From the NCBI GenBank assembly GCA_009869945.1, contig WIXG01000401.1, positions 1 to 63,772 of the forward strand: DNA of 63,772 nt, in the 5' to 3' direction. Within the stretch, counting starts at the first letter, position 1. The number at the start of each line of letters is the position of its first letter. Shown here in pieces: positions 29,837-40,753 of this stretch. The DNA is from Mesaphorura yosii (Eukaryota > Arthropoda > Collembola > Poduromorpha > Tullbergiidae). Position numbers and translations under genes: made by a program. Below the pieces are notes generated by a model, which was not told the origin of the DNA, ran no database searches, and saw only the letters and a program-made list of their open reading frames with translations.

Positions 29837-31756
29837 CTACGGCCTCACGATGATCCGCCGGGCGTGACACGCCTTCCCAGCCTTTGCGTACGGATTCTCC
29901 CTGCATCTCAGTTTCCCACACCAGAATCTGACTCGATTTGCCCCCATCTTAACCCTCCCATGCACCATTTCAACGAGGAGCACCCCCACCGCCGTGGCTA
30001 TGAGGATACCGTACAATTGAATCACGGAGAGTAGCGCCGTGTTGAAGGAAAGCCGCTGGAAAACCGTCCGAAGATCCGTGACGGGGAACTCACGATCCGT
30101 GCCAGCCCCGTAAATGCCGCCCCAAAACTGTGGTATGAACCCTGCCTGGGTAATGCTCCTCATGTAAGCCACGATGGGGGACTGAAGGTGACCGCCGAAG
30201 AAAAGCGTCATCCACATGGAACTGTCCCACACTTCATTGACCGTGCTGCAGAAGAGGCGCGGATCCAAAATCCGAATTTGACGCGTCGAGCGAGACGCGA
30301 ATATCGTGTGAGTCTTACGGGTGCCCTTGTCAGCAAGGGCGGCGAGGCAGGGACCCCATGCATTCCACTCCGGCGGGCCCTGGCATGCAGCGGGGCCCTC
30401 TGGGGGCGGTGGTGGCTCCATAAACTTGAGGGCGCTGTAGGGGAGCCCGGCGAGACTGTAATTGTCCTTTATCATCTCGTAGGATTCCCGGTCTGAGACG
30501 ATGCTGAATCCTTCGTCAAAGAGCTCCTTGTTGGACTGGATCCGGCGGGGCTCCAGTGGCGCCAATACCTCGGAGGTGAAGAAGGCCACGTAATTCTGGG
30601 AGGGAACGAAGAGCACGAAGAAGAGCCACGCGATTCGGCGCGGCCAGTGATTGTTCTGCAGAGGAATTCCCAGGAGTGACCAGAGAACGTCCAAGGCGTA
30701 CCACACGTGACGAAGGCGCTTCGTTCCCCCGCCCCCTCCAAAGGTCAGGAGGCCGCCTGAGAGGGCCATGGTGAGGCTGGCAAGGCAGGTCCAGATGGCG
30801 CAGTCGAAGGGGTGGAGGAAAAAGTCGAGTGAGGCTTGTTGCATCGTCGCCTTTTTTGTGCAGTAAAAGTGGGCGTATGCGTCCACAACTAGCAAAATCA
30901 TTTCTGTGTGGGAATATTCAGGGAGGCCGCAATCAATGCAGGCGATCGTCTTGGGCGCGATGGCGTTGTCCTGAATTTCCCCGAAAGTCAGGTTGAAGTG
31001 GCGTACAAACATGGCACCAAGGACGTCTCCCATGCCGCCGTTGCGCCAGGACTCGAATTCGAGTTGCTCCATGTCGCGAATAGTCTCCCGCCGCTTGTGG
31101 CTGCTCCCCACGCGGTCAAAGTATAGGAGCCACCCCGTCCATCGGCCAGGCGCCTCCCCCACTCTCCCATGCCCGTAGTTGTTGAGCGCGATGTAGGCGG
31201 AACGGAGGGCGGCTGCCGTGCCTGGAATGGGGGTGACTGCCATTGGTTGCCACTGCAGGACGTCGGGGCACAAGTAGCACACCACACACCACCGTCCTTC
31301 TACTACGAGTATGACGATTGGGTGCCGCTCATGGAATATGTCTGAGTGAATGGTCTTGATCAGGGCGTTGTCACTCGGTAGCGCCGTCAGGAGGGCCACA
31401 AATGGAGTGCGGTCACGAAATGCAGATGAAGACCCCACAATGACGTCCAGGAAGAGTTCCAAGTCTGGGGTAATCATGACGATGATCGTACAATACCCAA
31501 AATGGCGGTAGTCGAGCGCCAGGGGGGAGGCGGCATCCAGGGACAGAACAAGTGGACTCCCTTGGCCGGCCCAGTGGCTCAATTTAGGGCCCACTGCCCC
31601 CAAATCGGGAGTAACAAGCTGGAGAGTGCAACCGGGTTCAAATTCCGGAAGCTGGTCAAAGACTGAAGAAGCTGCGGGGGCGGTGCCGGCGGCGATTTTC
31701 GGAGCAGAAGCAAGTATTGCAAGTACAGTTATAAGGATCCTGAATTTGGCAGCCAT
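29837..31756 (-). CDS. Divergent ionotropic receptor, intact
   Basis: A single exon of 639 residues from the ATG at 31756, chosen because it begins the signal peptide (MAAKFRILITVLAILASAPK); an upstream in-frame ATG at 31855 adds an unlikely leader. An extracellular region of about 300 residues contains EGRWCVVCYLCPD, shared with the paralogue at 20161-21949. The channel follows: first helix CAIWTCLASLTMALSGGLL, pore block VWYALDVLWSLLGIPLQNNH, third helix SQNYVAFFTSEVLAPL, a second ligand-binding lobe, and a last helix (IQLYGILIATAVGVLLVEMV). The family forms ligand-gated cation channels of chemosensory neurons, derived from ionotropic glutamate receptors. The glutamate-binding Arg is not evident, as is usual for the divergent class. 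The ligand is unknown. Confidence 0.8.
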   Translation of the reverse strand: MAAKFRILITVLAILASAPKIAAGTAPAASSVFDQLPEFEPGCTLQLVTPDLGAVGPKLSHWAGQGSPLVLSLDAASPLALDYRHFGYCTIIVMITPDLELFLDVIVGSSSAFRDRTPFVALLTALPSDNALIKTIHSDIFHERHPIVILVVEGRWCVVCYLCPDVLQWQPMAVTPIPGTAAALRSAYIALNNYGHGRVGEAPGRWTGWLLYFDRVGSSHKRRETIRDMEQLEFESWRNGGMGDVLGAMFVRHFNLTFGEIQDNAIAPKTIACIDCGLPEYSHTEMILLVVDAYAHFYCTKKATMQQASLDFFLHPFDCAIWTCLASLTMALSGGLLTFGGGGGTKRLRHVWYALDVLWSLLGIPLQNNHWPRRIAWLFFVLFVPSQNYVAFFTSEVLAPLEPRRIQSNKELFDEGFSIVSDRESYEMIKDNYSLAGLPYSALKFMEPPPPPEGPAACQGPPEWNAWGPCLAALADKGTRKTHTIFASRSTRQIRILDPRLFCSTVNEVWDSSMWMTLFFGGHLQSPIVAYMRSITQAGFIPQFWGGIYGAGTDREFPVTDLRTVFQRLSFNTALLSVIQLYGILIATAVGVLLVEMVHGRVKMGANRVRFWCGKLRCRENPYAKAGKACHARRIIVRP

Positions 31757-31954
31757 TCCAAACTGAACCCAGCAGCTGCAAGCTCTGGAAGAGATCTGGG
31801 GCTCGCTTTTAAATGTCAGGAAGTGTAAAAATATTTTGATAAGGGCACAACACAACAGAGCACGCTTTTGAGTAACAAAAGAGCACGCGCCGCTGAAATA
31901 TTTAACAGATCAGCCACTTGTAACCGGCAACTACAAAAGTGCTCTCAATCGTTC

Positions 31955-32080
31955 TGAATAATTCACGGCACTCTGCACTGCACTCTGCAATGAGTGGAAG
32001 CACGAAATGTGACGCAGTCTGGGCCGGTTCACATTCACAGGAAATGCGAAAGTGCAACGAATGCCAAGGCGAAGATGAAC
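31955..32080 (+). repeat. Dispersed repeat, copy 1
   Basis: This roughly 120-bp block (GAGTGGAAGCACGAAATGTG, CTGGGCCGGTTCACA, ATGCCAAG) aligns along its length with 34790-34925. It lies in the promoter side of the intact ionotropic receptor. No coding pattern holds in both copies. Confidence 0.55.
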
Positions 32081-32929
32081 TTGAAACCCAAATCGAGGCG
32101 ACAATCAACGCTTCCCAATTGACGCGGGTTGGCAAATTTGTTTAGTCAATCGATCCGCCTGTTCTTGAGTGGCCCTCATTTGTTGATCGATTGCAACGGC
32201 AAATAAAGCAATTCTCCCGAATTTGCATGACCAACTCTAATTTTGGAATTATTTGCTCGGGCTTGTGGGTTTGGCCGTAGGGATCAACTCTATTGCTTGA
32301 AGGTCATGAGATGTTGCCCGGGCGCTTCTGCTCCGTACGCTCTCCTCACACCCGCAAGATCCTCTCCAACTGCGCTGGATAATCTGCACGGAATGCCAGA
32401 GACAACGAATCCAACAAAGACTTTCCTGAAGCTTCCTTGAATGCAGCATCCTTTCCTTTCGTGGGTAAAGTGAAAGGAAATCAAATGAAGAAGTAACACG
32501 CATCTCAATTCTCATCTCTTCCTAGCTTTCCTTTTCCACTGCCGACAAATCAAGTAATTCAGAGTAGCAAATTAAGTGATCGAGAGCCCAGGATGAAGGT
32601 CGTCAGCGGAGCCACCACGCAAGAATCCAATCAAGGGAACTTGAAATTGAAACGCAATGATAAACAATTTATGAATCCAGTACTGAGGTTTAATGATCTA
32701 CTGTTTGTAGGTCACAACTACAAACTGGAGCTCCAGAATTCGCCCTCGTTACTGGTGCGACTGCCGAGAATCGACCAGGAATCAAATGTATAGGTTGAGC
32801 CCACAGTGAGGCCAAATCGACAGGAAAGCAGCACCGCCTTCAAGTAAACAATGCTTAACTACCTAATCAATTTGTATTGTAATCTAACTTAATCTTCAAT
32901 CATCTCGTCTAGGAAGGACCGAACAGCCA

Positions 32930-34560
32930 AATGTTACATCTGCGGCCGAAGAATTGTCGTTGCTTTCTTCAAGGCTGAAGGCTCACATGAGTGCTCATGG
33001 GGCAGAATCCCGTACTCATGGCTGCCGACTCTGCACCTGCAGGTTCAAGACCTTGGCCACACTCCACCAGCATTTGGTCAAAATTGACGGACACCCCAAG
33101 CCATTGTTTCCACGCAGAGTGTGACCTGAAATTCACACCCAAAGCAAAAGCAGTGCGTCTTCGGAATTAATCACACTCTGATCGCCCATTTGACTGCGGA
33201 GTTTGTGGCAAGAGCTTCAGGTGCCGAAACCAGCTGAAGAACCGTGCAATGTTGCACGAGGAGTGTGCCCCGTTTGAGTGCACTCCCTGCGGTAGAAGGT
33301 TCAAGGTCGAAGGAAGATTGACCGCTGATGGAGCGACACACTTTGGCGTCCGAAGAAAGGACGCTGTTTCGGTGTGGTGGCTGCTCTGCATGTTACAAAA
33401 CCAAACAGGTGCTGATGCGACACCGGATTCACATGCACGACGAGACTGGAATTGCGGCGGAGGGGAGAATCCACCATTGCGACGAATGTGTATTCGCAAA
33501 AAACACCTTTTGACTCCATGAACTGGAGCAGCACTCGGGAAAGATGGAAATATTCCAATGTGAGGAAGAAGGCTGCGGGAGAGTTTCAGCAAAAAAGAAG
33601 CCTGAAACAACATGGAAAGTGTCACAGTTCATCGAGGCCATTCGGGTGCGACTTTTGCTCCTCTGCGTTTGTCTCCAAGCACACACTTTTGCGTCACATC
33701 GCAACTCACGTAAATGAGATGGAACTCGAGTGCGGCGAAGGTGGGAAACGTTTCCTTGAGAAGAAGGGGCTCAGAGTTCATGCAAGCACTCATTCAGATG
33801 CTAAACCTTTCAAATATAACGTCAAGGATTGTGAACGGAAGTTCAATAGCGACTCTTTGCTCAGATTTCACAAGGAACGAGTGCACTACCTAATTCTACG
33901 ATTAGAATGCAAAGAATGCGGAGCACGGTTCTATTCCATTTTGACAAGAAACATTGTGTGACTAAGCACAGGTAAGAGAAGTTGTTCAAGTGCGAGTATT
34001 GCGCGAAATCATTTAAGACGAAGGAATCTCAGCACCATCACATTCGGAAACACTTGGGGGATAAACTGGCACATGTCAACTGCGCTATATTCTGCAAATC
34101 TTTGTCGGTATCTTCAATGGATCGCCACATGCGAACTCATACAGGGAAGAAACCAGAAAAATGTAAATACTGCCACGTGCAATTCGCGACGAGTTCCAAC
34201 AGATTTGAGCACCAGCGTAGAAAGCATCCGCAGCTTGGTGATCCACCCTCAGAGTTTCCCTGTCAATTTTGTCCTCGTCAATACCTCAGTAGAGGAGAAT
34301 TGGACAAGCACACACGCAAGAATCATGCTGGCGAAAAACCATTTTTAAGTTTTTGCGGATGGAGTTTTTATACCAAGAATGAACTAAAGAGTCACTCGCA
34401 AACTCATACTGGCGAGAAACCTTATTCCTACACGTTCGACAGCTACCCGCTCAAATTTACAACTTTTAAGTCCAGAGGATGTTATGTTCAAAATGGAGAA
34501 TTTAAATGCGATCTGTGCGATCAGAAATATTTCAGTCGTCTCAAACTTCATAGAATTCCA
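32930..34560 (+). pseudogene. C2H2 zinc-finger gene, decayed
   Basis: At least ten C2H2 fingers are recognisable, but in changing frames. CYICGRR..SRLKAHMSAH (shift), CRLCTCRFKTLATLHQHL, RPFDCGVCGKSFRCRNQLKN and FRCGGCSACYKTKQVLMRHR come first. FGCDFCSSAFVSKHTLLRHI, MFKCEYCAKSFKTKESQHHH, KCKYCHVQFATSSNRFEHQR, FPCQFCPRQYLSRGELDKH and FKCDLCDQKYFSRLKLH follow. TGEKP-type linkers are present (GEKPFL, TGEKPYS). Several fingers have lost a zinc ligand (ECGEGGKRFLEKKGLRVHA, SFCGWSFYTKNELKSH), and stops or shifts fall near 32970, 33125, 33360, 33520 and 33960. An ATG frame at 32593-32793 may be the old first exon. Once a DNA-binding transcription factor; now inactive. Confidence 0.75.
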
Positions 34561-34789
34561 TTCTTAATATTTTGTTTCAGTTCATACATTTGCTTTGTAT
34601 ATATTTGTACAATAGGGGACGACAATAAAAGATTCGACGGTTGTCTTCAAATCACGACCACCTGTTTCAGGAATTTCATTCCCATGCAACAAAGCACGCA
34701 TCTATCGTTCATCCGCATTGAATGGTCTCCGAATTACTTGAAGAAGGTCGCTTGGCTCCTCCGCGTCCCTCTCCCCACGAGCTGAGCCA

Positions 34790-34925
34790 TCGTTGCCAAT
34801 GATTCACGCCACTCTGCGCTGCACTCTGTCTCTGCATGGAGTGGAAGCACGAAATTGTGACACCGCCTGCGAGCTGGGCCGGCTCATACCCACCGAAATG
34901 CAAGAGCGCAGCAAATGCCAAGCAC
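34790..34925 (+). repeat. Dispersed repeat, copy 2
   Basis: It matches 31955-32080 in the same orientation (CACTCTGCGCTGCACTCTG, GGAGTGGAAGCACGAAAT, CTGGGCCGGCTCA, AAATGCCAAGCAC) with scattered substitutions and small gaps. The two copies bracket the zinc-finger pseudogene. Confidence 0.55.
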
Positions 34926-34956
34926 AGTCCAGATGCTCCTCAAAGTTGCTTAGGGC

Positions 34957-35365
34957 ATTCAAAATGGGCAAAATTGACATATGCGGAAATCAACTTTTTT
35001 GAGTCGGATTTTGCACTTTGTGATCGAAAGCATCCAAAATGCATGAAAATAGCTGATAGAGGTCTCAATTGTTGCATTTATGACCGTTTTCCGCGAAATG
35101 AAATTTTTCATTAAACTTGGCCTCTACGCACACGAGTAGCATTTTCTCACCGACCAGGTACCGGATCGGGTTCAGGTGGGTATCATTTTGAAGAATTTTG
35201 ATTTTTTTAAATTCAGGCTGCTCTGTGTGAGGTTAGTTATAGAGGTCGTCAGGGCTATCTCTCCTTCCCGAGATATGAGGCCTCAAACCCTATTAGGGCT
35301 TTTTTTTTTGTCAAAAATTGACATTGGCGGAAATGGGCTGTTTTGGGACAATCCTGACAGCTCCT
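34957..35365 (+). repeat. Weak internal repeat around AAAATTGACATNNGCGGAAAT
   Basis: Two segments (about 34970-35000 and 35310-35342) share the core AAAATTGACAT followed by GCGGAAAT and a T-rich run. The surrounding 500 bp carry no supported gene and look like old repetitive DNA. Confidence 0.3.
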
Positions 35366-35593
35366 CGATGCCCGCATCGAAATTGGGTCAAAGTAAAGTC
35401 AATTTTGACCACAATGATGGGCCTGGTGACCCTTATCTCACCATTTTTAGTGCATATTTCGAGATTTTATGGAACTTTTATGCTTTCTATTTTCTTCACT
35501 TTTAGTGCATGTAAATAGCGAGCCTAGTTATAAGTTATCAGCTTTCATTCATTTATGGTTTTATGGATTTATGGTGGCATTGCTGTGGTGCTC

Positions 35594-35976
35594 TCATCTG
35601 GAACTATGCAATATCATTTTACAGACGGTCTTACATGTTGCGATGAGCTCGTCAATGAGATTCTGGATCAGGTTGCTGGTTTCGGGCTCAGCAGTTTGTG
35701 CTTCGTATGCGTATGCGGATCCGGAGGGCGATGACGATAGCGATGGTGACCGGTTCTTTGACTGGGCATGACCAAGATCCTCACGGGCCAAATTTACAGC
35801 GGACTGTTGAGAAGAAGGCAGTTCATTAAGTGCGGACAAAATATGCACGACTTATTCTTTTCCAAGTTGATGTGCTTTACCTGATTTTTCTGGAGCTCCG
35901 CGCACATTTTGCTCGCTTCAAGCTGAAGATTTTCGTATTCCTTTTTGGAAATTGTCACGAACTCTGAATTGATCAT
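35594..35976 (-). CDS. Short coiled-coil protein, two exons
   Basis: Exon 1 (35976-35881) gives MINSEFVTISKKEYENLQLE with ASKMCAELQKNQ, a heptad-like amphipathic helix. A 77-bp GTAAAG-CAG intron joins in phase 0 to exon 2 (35803-35594), with a Ser-rich linker (SKNRSPSLSSSPSGSAYAY) and a second helix (SNLIQNLIDELIATCKTVCK). The product is 101 residues with no signal peptide, probably nuclear or cytosolic and perhaps a dimerising accessory protein. The phrase Val/Ile-Thr-Ile-Ser-Lys-Lys-Glu-Tyr/Phe recurs in the second copy at about 37.3 kb, which supports that this is a real gene. Function unknown. Confidence 0.5.
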
Positions 35977-36959
35977 TTTGTGATGATTTTAAATGTCCAA
36001 AAAGTAGGGACAGTAATTTAATACTGGCCGCGAACCGGAATGGAATCGTACTGAGTTACTGAAATGCATGTTGCAGCATTGACTCAGTTTCTATTTATAT
36101 GCCGGCCTAGCCCCTGATAAATCCAGTTATCAACGTCAATGCGCAGTATTTACGATAGTTCAGATCCACCACCAGCTTTGTGCAAGGTGATTTTTGCGAA
36201 TTGCGAATTTCGATGCGACAGTAGCAGTAACGATAAACAATACACTGTTACAAAAGAAGCGTAGATAATTCGTGGTATCATTTCGGAATATTTTTGGCTA
36301 CCATTCATCATAAATTCAAAAAGCAACAACAGCAGCAGCAACTTTACATCAGCATCACCAGCTTAACAGTAGTGATTGATCATTGATCAGTACGTCAATT
36401 CGGCCTGCATGGACTGAACTATGCTCAAGTGGTTTATTTTTATTCCTAGTACTGGTATGATGAATGGACGCTGGCCGGTGGACACCTGGATATTGTATTT
36501 GTCAAGCCTGAGCGAATAAAGGTCAGCGAATTCCAGGTTAATCGGAACCGGCGAGCCGGTTTATCAATTATTATGCAGTAAACAAAGAACGTTGCCCGTG
36601 GTGTGATCGAGTAATTTCTGAGCTCTTCCTCGAATGCAAGCCAGTTTTATTAATCTTTTACGTACGAGAGTTAAAAATATCATGGACTTTCGTCGTACTA
36701 ACTCACCGAATGCGTGACTTGCCCGCTTGAGATTGGTAAAAGGAATTTGCGCTGTGTTTGCGATTATATGCGTATGAATTTATGGAAAAATAGAAACTAT
36801 GCTTTATTTTCTATTTATATCTCAATTATCAAATAGCCGACTAATTTTAGCTGGATTTGAGGCCTTTCGTCCGTACACGCCCCCCAAGTTCCTCGTTGAC
36901 AACCTGAAGAAGCAGCCTGGCCACCTGAATTTGCTTGTCAAGTGTCAGCAGTTTGGACT

Positions 36960-37363
36960 TCAGGGAACTGACTGGCACGCGGATGAGCTTGCAGGTCAGG
37001 AGAAGGTCGTCGATTATAGCGGAGAGGAGGTCGCTGGTGGCGTTGGCGTCGCTGGCGCAGGAGGGAAACTAGTGCTCTCGAGTTCGGCATTGGCGACAAT
37101 GAGATTTTCCTGTTAAAACGGAGAAAATACTAAAGAAAAATCCAATCCAAGGCCAAGACTGTACTTGACTAATTTTGGTTACTTAAGGCTTTCTTATCCA
37201 GCTGCATCCACAGTTTTTGAGTCTCACGTTGCATCCGGCCAAATTCCTTCTTGGAAATTGTGATAAGCTCTGCTCCATCTAGGCGTTCCGTCGTGCAAAA
37301 TTGAGAACAATGATTCGAGTTGTGTGAAAACAATTCTAAGAGATTAACTGAACCGGACAGCAA
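36960..37363 (-). pseudogene. Second coiled-coil gene, out-of-frame paralogue
   Basis: Exon 1 has ELITISKKEFGRMQRETQKL with WMQLDKKA, matching exon 1 of the 35.6-36.0 kb gene. After a TTTTAACAG acceptor (exon from 37109) the reading ENLIVANAELESTSFPPA shifts frame. It goes on with DANATSDLLSAIIDDLLLTC, the match of SNLIQNLIDELIATCK. The exon 1/2 phase also does not fit, and the short ATG just before the helix (about 37284) is out of frame. The shift lies near a TTTCCCTCC run. It is a tandem duplicate that is inactive or mis-sequenced. Confidence 0.45.
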
Positions 37364-40300
37364 GTTGAAATGAATTGAACTGATTTATTTACAAGCTGAC
37401 ACTCATTTCTATTTATATGACTGTAAAGAATTTGTGAACAGTGGACACTTAGCTTTTGAGCGGAAAATGAATGCAACTGGTCGTCAGTTCATGTGTTGAT
37501 GAAAGAATTCGAGTGCACACATGAATTGCTCGCATGGTGGAGACATGCACATGCCAAGGTGGGACCAGCCCAGCGTGAGGGCAGTCAAGACTTAGTGTTG
37601 GTATTTTGAGCGCCGTGGCCACAAAAATAACGTTAATCAACTGCAACTGCAAATAATCCATCAATATTGTAAATTAATCACTTTATTTGTCATTGCACGA
37701 CAAAATCAGAACAAATCAGTCGTCAAATTAGGTATGACATATTTTTATAAGCAGGTGATCCATCTTTATCGTGAAGCATGGTAAATAAAATTTTACATTC
37801 CAGGGCGAATTCGCGACCACGCAGTTCAGCAGGCTCTGTCAGGTCCCATTGTTTCCCACTTGAATTTGCTGCCTGTGCCTGCCTCAAAAGCTTAATTTTT
37901 TTTACTCTTCGTTGGTAGGCAGGATTTAGGACTTAGGAGGAAGTCCACAAATCATAAAATACGCGGTGCTAGTGCAGCACGTACCATTTGTACTTGACGT
38001 TGATGGCTGACGAAGTGATGGCATAAAAATTAGAAGCAAGGCAAAGTAATGGCAGGACGCCTACTGAATTTGTGGGCTGGCCGTGCCTGCTATGCTAGTG
38101 CTCTCTTCTCTTCTCACATGAGGGGTTTGGGTATTTCTTGGCCCGAGCGAGCTAAGCTCATGAAGAGAGACTGATGCTCTCTGGATTCTGGATGACGCGA
38201 GTCGGAGTCTCAACTTGCCCCTTTTAACTTCAAAATTTTTTTCACTGTTTCGGTTGCAAAGCATAAGGATGCGTCTTGAGTCTCATAAATTAGCCTGCCG
38301 ACATAAGTTCGCTAATCTCACCCACATACGTTCAATATTCGATACTTCTACTTTTAAGGTAGGAGATCTGGCTTCTATCAGTCGCAACCCATCGGATTGA
38401 ATTGTTTATTTTGAAATGGAATGCTGATGTCATGCCATGATCGCTCCTGCTTCTACAACACCTATTTTTAACACAAACCCAAATTTTAAGACGCTAATCG
38501 GGCCAAAAATGTTTATTTTATTGGCAACAGATTCCGGAAACTGACTTGCATTTGCACGCAAGTATCCAATGCTTACGCATGCGCTCTCTGATCGTGAATG
38601 CGTCAGTATCGAACCCGTCGAATCATACCAGCCTCCGACTTGTAATCTCTGATCTCATTTTATTCGGATCAGTTTCTATTTAACAAACCAGTTTTAATAC
38701 GTGATAATTTTTCTTTATTTTGTCAGTTTTGTCCCGAATTGACAGTGCGCATTATTGTGAACACCCAGGAAAATTAAAACTGAGGTTAATTTTCGAGAAG
38801 AGCCATGAGCCCTGGCCGGACAGCACCTTCAAACACCCGTAAGAATTAAATTCAATATTTGTAAGATTGAGCCCCCGCCACAATTAATTTTGATTTTCGC
38901 GAAGATTTCGCCGAGTTTTTGTCAGGCTCATTCAATACAGCTTTTGCACTCGTCTCTCTCACTGCTTCAATTTGCACTGTAAATGTGAGGCATTTTCTCG
39001 TACGTGTGCATTTATGTATAATTGTAATTTCCAGTTTGAGAAAAGACAGTGTCAAGGCCAGCAAAGCAATTAAACTTGTCTCGGTACTGTGCTGTCGCGA
39101 AAAGTGACCAGTTCTTCTTCGATTGATGAGACATATCTTTATATTCAAAGTACCCCAAGCCATTCCATACACGGTAAAAAACCCACTCAAACCGGTCTCA
39201 GGAATGATTCAGTTGAATTGCTATTGCTAAGATTAAGAAAATCATCATCATCTTAAGTCTGGCCTTTGGGCCGCATATTCCCAAGAAGAAACTGAGAACA
39301 GCTCATCCTCCTTACAGATAATACAGAGTAAATACTCGTTTTCTTATGTAAATCCGAGATTAATAAAATAAGTTGAAAGACACAGTTGTCGCCTAATACG
39401 ACGCGACGCGATGCAGGAGCATCTTGAGAAGTCGAGTGACCAGTTGGTCTGACCCCAAGCCAACTGGTCCTACCCGCAATCAGTGTTAAAACTTGAAATT
39501 GAAGGGGTCAGCGTGATTGACCGAATAATGGCCTCTTTGACCCTTGCCAAATTGAGTATTCTCGATAAGCATCTTGTCGTTGTTGGGCGACTCGTCCCGT
39601 CTCATTTTGTTCTTCCTTTAATTTCAGTGTGGATCAGCAAAGCCTCGGCTCGGCGTCCGTCCTCAGCCGGCCCGTTCCGTCCGATCATTTTCAGCGGACA
39701 TTTTACCTCGGATCAGACTAGCTCAGATTCGAATTGTGTCACGGTCACGCACACGCTCCAGAATCAAAATCAGCAATGCAACGCAACGCTACGCTGTTCC
39801 ATCACGAAGTCCAGCCAAATCAAGCCAAGCGTGAGATTTTTTGGTACGTGAACCAATTTAATTTGAGACTGTGGCGTCACCTTCCAGTTAATTACTTTGT
39901 TCTATATCCAGGTCCTGGTGTGACGTGCCCTCATTGGAACTCAAAGGCCATTCTTATCACCACCAAATCCCATCGCAAATATTTCACAACAAAAATGGGG
40001 TGACCGCTTTAATATTTTTGATGTCGACATGGCACAGTGAGTGAGTGAGTGAACGAATAGCGAGAACCTTATCGGTTTCTCATTTAATATTAATATTAAT
40101 GCGCAATTGCAATATTTATGTGTTCTCATGGGATTTTTATGATATGACAGGCTGTTATTTGACAAGCTGTACTTCAAATATTGCCTCAAAGGGCTGGGCA
40201 GGACTTCAGTTACTTCACCACTCCCAGCCCAGGTTTAATTCTACTCAAGCGCTGCGGTCGACCGGGTCCCGATCAGTCATATCATCGGGGCACTCCGAAT

Positions 40301-40753
40301 TTTGGAGGTGCCTGCCTGAATTTGTGTAAAGTGATAATGTGCCAGTGCCAGTGTGTCGTGCATTTGTGGCCGTGAGTGATTTACAATTAATATCAATGGC
40401 AAGATTCTCAATTAACGTCGGTAAATGCAAGGTAAGTACAAAGTGACACAATTGTTTTATATTACTGACTGTGAAATGCAAAGCCTAAGCAACTTGACCA
40501 TAACATTAGGCATCTTCTAAATTGTGAGACTAGCACTAGCACTACTACGGTTCAATCTAGCCTAAGAACTAGAAACTACGATCTATTTCCCTTTCTCGTG
40601 GGTTTAAATAGTATATAATACATGGAATCTGGTAGGAGTGTTTGAGAACACAGAATACAGTGTTACAATTATTAAATTATTTTTTTAAGTTACTGGAAGG
40701 TAGAATGCAGTGACTTGACTCGTTTCACTGTTAAATACTGAGTCAAGTCTCGC
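37364..40753. other. Long AT-rich non-coding stretch
   Basis: About 3.4 kb without a supported gene. Open frames up to about 120 codons (for example 39483-39851) lack consistent composition, splice signals or motifs. Simple ATTAAT-type tracts occur near 40088. Nothing else is seen. Confidence 0.5.

Noticed and set aside
33167..33704. Minus-strand frames over the zinc-finger locus
   Set aside because: Antisense shadows of Cys/His-rich fingers on the plus strand.
39483..39851. 122-codon frame in the gene-poor stretch
   Set aside because: Low-complexity Ser/Asn tail, no splice signals, no homologue recognised.
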